Assembly (NCBI GenBank): GCA_965369815.1
Contig: CBDUQS010000041.1
Span: forward strand, 1-10,212
Length of the DNA: 10,212 nucleotides
Source: DAOWGG01 sp965369815
GTDB taxonomy: Bacteria; Patescibacteriota; Gracilibacteria; UM-FILTER-43-11
Direction of reading: 5' to 3'
Part shown: positions 5,705 through 10,212 of the stretch, piece after piece
Position numbering within the stretch: the stretch's first letter is position 1
Layout of the letters: every line of letters starts with the position of its first letter
Notes under the pieces: generated by a model
What the model was told of the DNA's origin: nothing
Databases searched by the model: none
What the model saw: only the letters and a program-made list of their open reading frames with translations
Position numbers and translations under genes: made by a program

Positions 5705-6655
5705 ATGTCCACAATCAGAGTTCGAAATTTGCGCAAGCGATATTGGAGCACGGAAGCGTTGAGAGGGATATCATTTGACATCAATCAGGGTGAAATTGTC
5801 GGTTTTCTAGGCCCTAACGGTGCTGGAAAAACAACCACGATGAAAATCTTAACCTGTTTTATGGCAGCGACGAGTGGGGATGCTCATGTGGCTAGTTATG
5901 ATTGTTCTAAGGAGAGCATTACTGTTCGTCAAAAAATTGGTTATTTGCCAGAAAATAATCCGCTTTATACTGATATGACGGCTTTTGAATATCTGCGTTA
6001 CATGGCGGAGCTTCACGATGTTTCTTCTTCGATTATTTTGGAACGAATAAAAGATGTAACTGTGGATTGTGGGTTGTCTGACAAGATTCATCAGCCCATT
6101 GGAACTCTTTCTAAGGGGTATCGTCAGCGCGTTGGTTTGGCGGCGGCCCTTGTTCACGATCCAGAAATCCTTATTCTCGATGAGCCAACCGTTGGTTTGG
6201 ATCCGAACCAGATTGTTGAAATGAGGAATTTGATTAAAAAACTAGGCAAAGAAAAAACAGTTATTTTGTGCAGTCATATTTTGGCAGAGGTTGAAGCGAC
6301 TTGTAATCGAATTATCATTATTAGTGAAGGTAAAATTGTGGCTTCTGGTACTCCTGCGGAGCTTCGTGGAAACGTTGAGGGGCACGCGGATCTTCGTTTG
6401 ATTATTCGAGGTGATAAACAAGAGGTGATCAAAATGCTCAAGAAAATTTCAGGGGTTCGAAAAGTTGATCCTTATACCGTGAAAGAGAAGGGGGCTTATG
6501 GTTATGATTTGGTTGTTACTAAAAAACGAGATCTTCGTGAGGCAGTGACTCAGGCGGTTTTTGAAAATGAATTCAGGCTTCTTGAGATTCAAAAAGAAGT
6601 GGTGACGTTAGAGGAAATTTTTAATGAAGTAACTAAAGGAATGAAATCTATATAA
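5705..6655 (+). CDS. ABC transporter ATP-binding protein, GldA/ABC-2 type
   Basis: The 316-residue nucleotide-binding subunit would hydrolyse ATP to drive the membrane permease encoded next. Walker A is GPNGAGKT (36-43). The Q-loop region reads IGYLPENNPLY (78-88), with Glu where many ABC proteins have Gln, common in this ABC-2 subgroup. The signature is LSKGYRQR (135-142), Walker B ILILDEP (155-161) with catalytic E160, the D-loop GLD, and the H-loop histidine is H191. The C-terminal 100 residues form the accessory domain typical of GldA/CcmA-like ATPases. All motifs are intact, so the protein should be active. AAGG at 5693-5696, 8 bases before the ATG, is the only Shine-Dalgarno-like site I see at a gene start here. 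First gene of a four-gene cluster; a periodic repeat hairpin separates it from the permease. Confidence 0.93.
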   Translation: MSTIRVRNLRKRYWSTEALRGISFDINQGEIVGFLGPNGAGKTTTMKILTCFMAATSGDAHVASYDCSKESITVRQKIGYLPENNPLYTDMTAFEYLRYMAELHDVSSSIILERIKDVTVDCGLSDKIHQPIGTLSKGYRQRVGLAAALVHDPEILILDEPTVGLDPNQIVEMRNLIKKLGKEKTVILCSHILAEVEATCNRIIIISEGKIVASGTPAELRGNVEGHADLRLIIRGDKQEVIKMLKKISGVRKVDPYTVKEKGAYGYDLVVTKKRDLREAVTQAVFENEFRLLEIQKEVVTLEEIFNEVTKGMKSI

Positions 6656-6657
6656 AA

Positions 6658-6742
6658 CGAATGGAGAGGCGAATTGACTAGCAAATAGATGGGCGAATGG
6701 ACGAGAATATCAAAAATCAATTTGCCAATCAATCTGCCTCTC
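6658..6742 (+). repeat. 12-base periodic repeat hairpin between ATPase and permease
   Basis: Four tandem 12-base degenerate units fill 6658-6705: CGAATGGAGAGG, CGAATTGACTAG, CAAATAGATGGG, CGAATGGACGAG. They are followed by inverted material: 6664-6686 pairs with 6720-6742 at 19 of 23 positions, all four differences being transitions. CCAATCAAT recurs at 6725-6733 and 6752-6760. The hairpin begins 3 bases after the ATPase stop and ends about 30 bases before the likely permease start. In the mRNA it could stabilise or attenuate; that is inference. Confidence 0.7.
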
Positions 6743-6772
6743 GCGAAGCTACCAATCAATACGAAATATATT

Positions 6773-7498
6773 ATGAATTTTAAGCACATTAACACCATCA
6801 TGAATAAGGAACTTCGGGGTTATTTTAACTCCCCGTTGGCCTATATATTTATTACCGTATTTTTGGTGTTTTCGTCTTGGTTTTACTTTCGTGGATTCTT
6901 TTTAAACAATATTGCGACGCTACGCCCATTCTTTTCCATGCTCCCTTGGATTTTTCTATTTCTTATTCCGGCAATTACGATGCGCTTGTGGGCGGAGGAA
7001 CAGAAAATGGGAACCATTGAAGCCCTTTTAACTTCACCGATTAGTGAGTGGGAAGCGGTTCTTGGTAAATTTTTGGCGAGTTTTTCTTTTTTGATTATTT
7101 CATTATTTCTTTCAGGAATTTTACCTGTCATTTTGTTTTTTGTTGGTAGTCCTGATTGGGGAATGATCCTTGGTGGATATCTTGGTTCGGTTTTGCTTGG
7201 AGGAGCCTATCTTGCGATTGGTTTGTGGATTTCCAGTCTGACCAATAATCAGATTATTGCTTTTATCTTTTCAGTTATTACTGTTTTTACTTTGTTTATT
7301 ATCGGTCAGCCGATTGTTCTTCAGACCACTCCGGTCTTCCTTACTTCTTTTTTCAAATACATTGGTATGGGAGCTCATTTTAATAGTATTTTACGTGGCG
7401 TGATCGATAGTCGAGATATTCTTTATTACGTTTCTTTGATTGGACTATTTTTATACTTTAATGTGACCAGCTTAAAAAGCCGGAAATGGCATAGCTAG
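6773..7498 (+). CDS. ABC-2 type permease, GldF-like
   Basis: The 241-residue membrane subunit pairs with the preceding ATPase. The N-terminus NKELRGYFNSPLAYIF and the later WAEEQKMGTIEALLTSPIS are hallmarks of the GldF/ABC-2 permease group. About six membrane segments can be read, at roughly 22-40, 56-72, 100-126, 134-155, 161-181 and 218-235. The frame is open upstream to an ATG at 6689, but that extension would translate the repeat hairpin and lacks family-like sequence. I therefore choose the ATG at 6773; ATG at 6800 is another option. None has a clear ribosome binding site. The gene ends 8 bases before the GldG-like gene, so the two are probably co-translated. The substrate is unknown; relatives are linked to gliding in Bacteroidetes but occur widely in non-gliding bacteria. 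Confidence 0.88.
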   Translation: MNFKHINTIMNKELRGYFNSPLAYIFITVFLVFSSWFYFRGFFLNNIATLRPFFSMLPWIFLFLIPAITMRLWAEEQKMGTIEALLTSPISEWEAVLGKFLASFSFLIISLFLSGILPVILFFVGSPDWGMILGGYLGSVLLGGAYLAIGLWISSLTNNQIIAFIFSVITVFTLFIIGQPIVLQTTPVFLTSFFKYIGMGAHFNSILRGVIDSRDILYYVSLIGLFLYFNVTSLKSRKWHS

Positions 7499-7506
7499 TT
7501 GTTATT

Positions 7507-9075
7507 ATGAATTTTTTAAGACGATTTAAATCAGCGCATAACTCATATCTTCTTACTCTCTTGGTAATAGGGATCGTTTTAATGGCTAATTTTATTGCAG
7601 CTCGTCATTTTCTTCGTGTTGATTTAACGCGAAATCAACTTTATGCCGTTTCGGATGCCAGTAAAACAATCATGAGGGAGTTGGATGATATTGTGATGGT
7701 GAAAGTCTTTTTTTCTGAGAAGCTTCCTCCGAATTTATTCAGTATTCGTCAGTATATTGGAGATGTTTTGGATGAACTTTCTTCTTATTCGAAGGGGAAT
7801 CTAGTGATTCAGTTTTTAAACCCAGAACTTCCTGAGGTTCGTGATGAAGCTCTTTCCCTTGGCATCCCTCAGGTTCAAATGAACATTGTTGAAAAAGATA
7901 AGCTTGAAGTTAAGAATGGTTTTTTGGGAGCTTCTGTTGTTTACGGAGATCGTGTTGAAATTCTTCCTGTTGTTCAGAGCATGCTCAATGTGGAATATGA
8001 TTTGGTAGCGGCAATCAAAAAGGTTACCTCGGAAGAGGCTCGTGTGGTTGGATTTTTGACAGGTCATGGTGAGCCTCCTTTAAAAGAACTGGTTGAGGTT
8101 GTTGGTCAACATAGAGATTCTTATTCTTTGTTAAAGCAGGCTTTAGAGCGTAATTATGAAGTGCGGGCGATCGATCTAGCTTCAGATATCGCCTTGGAAG
8201 GAGTTCATACTCTTATGATTGCTGGTCCGAAAACTCCTTTTTCTGATGATGAGAAATATGTGATTGATCAGTTCCTAATGAAGGGGGGGCATATCGCTGC
8301 TTTTTTGGATTCAATCCAGGTTAAAGAGAGTCTTGAAACCGAGATTCTTGATCTTAATTTGGATGACTTGCTGGAGCATTATGGCGTCCGAATTGGTAAA
8401 GAGTTTGTTTTGGATCACTCAAATGAAAATGCTTCTTTTAATCAGGGGCTTATGAACTTTGTCGTTCCTTATCCTTATTGGGTAAAGGCAGTTCGTCCTT
8501 ATTTTGAGCCGATGAATCCCATTGTTTCAAAGCTTGAAGCGATTGTTCTTCCGTGGACAAGTCCTCTTTATATTCTTGAAAAAGAAGGTGTTGATGCTTT
8601 GGAACTTATTCATACCACTAAAAGTGCATGGATAAGTAAGGAGCCTTTCAATTTAGATCCAAGTTTGACTCAAAATTTGAGTGAGAAAAATCAGTACCCG
8701 ATTAGCGTTCTTTTAAAAGGTCGATTTACTAGTTTCTTTAGTGATGATATAGCAGTTCAAGAGGATGGTTATTTAAGTAAATCAGATACTCCTGGTTATA
8801 TTTTTGTGATTGGTAATTCTCGATTTATCATGGATAGATTTACTAAATATTCTCAAAACCTTTCTTTTGCCATGAACGCGATTGATTTTTTAACCTTAGA
8901 TGAATCACTTATTAGCATTCGTTCAAAAACTGCTTACGATTTATCGTTAAAAGAGCTGAGTATCAATGGACGTCAATTGGTTAAGTTTATCGGTGTTTTG
9001 CTAATGCCTATTTTAGTGGTTGTATTTGGTATGACTCGATTACTTATTGATCGAAAAAAGAAAACTTTATTATAA
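7507..9075 (+). CDS. GldG-like ABC transporter auxiliary protein
   Basis: The 522-residue protein has an N-terminal membrane helix at about 14-32, a large extracytoplasmic domain and a C-terminal helix at about 493-510 followed by a basic cytoplasmic tail (DRKKKTLL). RVDLTRNQLYAVSDASKTIM (37-56) is the characteristic start of the GldG/ABC-auxiliary family, and GFLTGHGEPPL (182-192) its second conserved motif. The domain resembles a ThuA/glutamine-amidotransferase-like fold in known families but is thought to be non-enzymatic. It probably sits over the permease as a third transporter component, binding or guiding substrate at the outer face. Spacing to the permease (8 bases) and to the DUF4340 gene (23 bases) supports one transcript. 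Length is usual for the family and no damage is seen. No Shine-Dalgarno precedes it. Confidence 0.9.
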   Translation: MNFLRRFKSAHNSYLLTLLVIGIVLMANFIAARHFLRVDLTRNQLYAVSDASKTIMRELDDIVMVKVFFSEKLPPNLFSIRQYIGDVLDELSSYSKGNLVIQFLNPELPEVRDEALSLGIPQVQMNIVEKDKLEVKNGFLGASVVYGDRVEILPVVQSMLNVEYDLVAAIKKVTSEEARVVGFLTGHGEPPLKELVEVVGQHRDSYSLLKQALERNYEVRAIDLASDIALEGVHTLMIAGPKTPFSDDEKYVIDQFLMKGGHIAAFLDSIQVKESLETEILDLNLDDLLEHYGVRIGKEFVLDHSNENASFNQGLMNFVVPYPYWVKAVRPYFEPMNPIVSKLEAIVLPWTSPLYILEKEGVDALELIHTTKSAWISKEPFNLDPSLTQNLSEKNQYPISVLLKGRFTSFFSDDIAVQEDGYLSKSDTPGYIFVIGNSRFIMDRFTKYSQNLSFAMNAIDFLTLDESLISIRSKTAYDLSLKELSINGRQLVKFIGVLLMPILVVVFGMTRLLIDRKKKTLL

Positions 9076-9098
9076 AATCTCTCTCCTAATTCCTTTGT

Positions 9099-10076
9099 AT
9101 GACTGAAAAATTAGAAAAACCTTTCCAATATTTTAATAAAATGAGTCCCCTTAAAAAAACACTGCTTATTTTTGTTTTTCTTTTGATTTTTATTCTTATT
9201 GTTGAGCAGCCGGGGAGCGATGATTCTAAGCGTCAAAAGAATCAACGCTTTCTTGCTCCTAAATTGGTAATAGAAGAGGCTTCTAAGATTCGCATTTATA
9301 ATCCTGATACCGAGGAAATTATTCTTGATAAAGGGGATGGCGAGGTTTGGCGTGTTTCTAATGGTCGTTCTTTTCCTGCGAGTGATAATAAAATCCAAGA
9401 CTTCCTTAAGACTATTCATGATTTTAAACAAGACGAAATTATCTCTAAAAATCCAGATCGTTTGTCTGTTTTTGGTCTTGATGAAGCGAGCGCGATTCAG
9501 GTTCAAGTTTGGAATTATAAGGAACGTCTTGTGGCTGACTTTTTTGCAGGAAAGACTTCGGAATTTAATAGTCAGTATTTTAAAAAAGACAAAGAAGACT
9601 ATGTGATTCAATCTTCTCAGAATTTAAACTCCTTTTTGCTAGAAAATAAAGAAAGCTGGAAAGATAAAGCACTTCTTTCTCTTGGTGGAGTTGACGTTCG
9701 TCGAATTGCTTTTAAAAAATTGGATCAGGAAATGGTTTTAGAAAAAACAGGTGAGATTTGGCGTATGATTCAGCCTGAAGAATTTAAGGCAGATGAGTTG
9801 GCTATGCGGACGTTATTTGATCAATTAGAGCAGGTTCAGGCAGATGCTTTTGCAGATGCCGTTGAAGCTAGTCAGGCTGACTTCAATGATCCTGATTATA
9901 AAATCTCGATTCGATTCACGGATGATTCTTTAAAGCTAATTCTTTTTAAGGCTTCTGATGAGGAGGGGAGATTTTTTGCTAAAAATGGTGAGAGCGATAT
10001 GATTTATTACACTTCCTCACAGTTGATTGATAATATTTTTGGATTGGAGTTTAAGGTGGATGACTCGGTACAATAA
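9099..10076 (+). CDS. Membrane-anchored DUF4340 protein
   Basis: The 325-residue protein has one membrane helix at about 20-36 after a basic N-terminus (PLKKTLL), so the rest should face outward. The outer part looks like two copies of the same unit. The first has ASKIRIYNPDTEEIILDKGDGEVWRV, the second VRRIAFKKLDQEMVLEKTGEIWRM; each is followed by an Ala/Asp-rich helix and a second strand pair. This strand-helix repeat with a central W-R motif is typical of DUF4340, whose function is not established. Genes of this family regularly follow GldG-like genes, so it is probably a fourth, extracytoplasmic component of the ABC-2 complex. The C-terminus is acidic (FKVDDSVQ). Two hairpins follow, marking the end of the transcript. 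Confidence 0.85.
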   Translation: MTEKLEKPFQYFNKMSPLKKTLLIFVFLLIFILIVEQPGSDDSKRQKNQRFLAPKLVIEEASKIRIYNPDTEEIILDKGDGEVWRVSNGRSFPASDNKIQDFLKTIHDFKQDEIISKNPDRLSVFGLDEASAIQVQVWNYKERLVADFFAGKTSEFNSQYFKKDKEDYVIQSSQNLNSFLLENKESWKDKALLSLGGVDVRRIAFKKLDQEMVLEKTGEIWRMIQPEEFKADELAMRTLFDQLEQVQADAFADAVEASQADFNDPDYKISIRFTDDSLKLILFKASDEEGRFFAKNGESDMIYYTSSQLIDNIFGLEFKVDDSVQ

Positions 10077-10105
10077 CCATTCTATGACCAAGCCTTATCC
10101 TCCCT

Positions 10106-10135
10106 TTGCGGCAAGCCGCGACTGACCTTCTTTTT
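10106..10135 (+). terminator. GC-rich hairpin after the ABC-GldG cluster
   Basis: TTGCGG (10106-10111), loop CAAG, CCGCGA (10116-10121): a 6-bp stem with one T-G pair. Five Ts come only about 9 bases later (10131-10135), so it is a less typical terminator than the one that follows. Confidence 0.4.
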
Positions 10136-10159
10136 GTAATGATGCTTTTATGTACAACG

Positions 10160-10190
10160 ATGAAGTATAGTTCACCCTTCTTCATTTTTT
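10160..10190 (+). terminator. Terminator candidate downstream of the cluster
   Basis: ATGAAG (10160-10165) and CTTCAT (10180-10185) form a 6-bp stem with a 14-base loop, directly followed by five further Ts (10186-10190). About 136 bases between the DUF4340 stop and the window end hold no convincing gene. Confidence 0.45.
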
Positions 10191-10212
10191 ATCACTAAAA
10201 AAACGAAGCAAA

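Noticed and set aside
6689..6772. Upstream ATG extending the permease by 28 codons.
   Set aside because: The extension translates the 12-base periodic repeat hairpin and does not resemble permease N-termini.
10084..10125. 13-codon plus-strand ORF after the DUF4340 gene.
   Set aside because: Too short, no ribosome binding site, and it overlaps a hairpin.
10054..10185. Short minus-strand ORF of about 44 codons overlapping the end of the DUF4340 gene.
   Set aside because: It runs antisense through terminator hairpins and a coding 3' end, with no recognisable family.

Overview
The window is AT-rich bacterial DNA with compact, closely spaced genes. All eight readable genes are intact in the standard code. 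Six stop at TAA and two at TAG; none uses TGA. Most starts have no visible Shine-Dalgarno sequence. Single-copy housekeeping genes in an unusual order, a large orphan gene and a GldG-type ABC cluster suggest a Candidate Phyla Radiation (Patescibacteria) bacterium, possibly of the Peregrinibacteria/Gracilibacteria side but without UGA recoding. This assignment is an inference of modest confidence.

Left part, minus strand (1-3272): ruvB, then dnaG, then a 95-codon gene that is only the N-terminal region 1.1 of a primary sigma factor. The order resembles the dnaG-rpoD end of the macromolecular synthesis operon, but the sigma reading frame closes after region 1.1. A TAATG stop/start overlap at the window edge hints that the rest of sigma, or another gene, follows as a separate ORF. 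A well-formed promoter sits upstream of ruvB. Its -35 box is one base from the -35 box of a divergent promoter.

Middle (3274-5700), plus strand: a 631-codon gene of unknown function, a terminator-like hairpin, and a tRNA-Arg(TCT) with its own promoter. A GC-richer block of nested repeats (5386-5564) starts exactly at the tRNA 3' end: two 45-bp direct copies with one mismatch, each containing a 15-bp palindrome, flank another hairpin, and a 14-bp inverted repeat closes the whole block.

Right part (5646-10190), plus strand: a four-gene cluster of ABC ATPase, ABC-2 permease, GldG-like auxiliary protein and DUF4340 protein. Together they would form a membrane ABC-2 complex with two extracytoplasmic, membrane-anchored partners. 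The substrate cannot be told from sequence. Terminator-like hairpins follow.

Three intergenic gaps (ruvB leader, ruvB-dnaG, ATPase-permease) share an architecture rather than a sequence: short degenerate tandem units (period 7, 7 and 12) followed by roughly their inverted complement, able to form long hairpins. This and the tRNA-linked repeat block are the least explained parts of the window.
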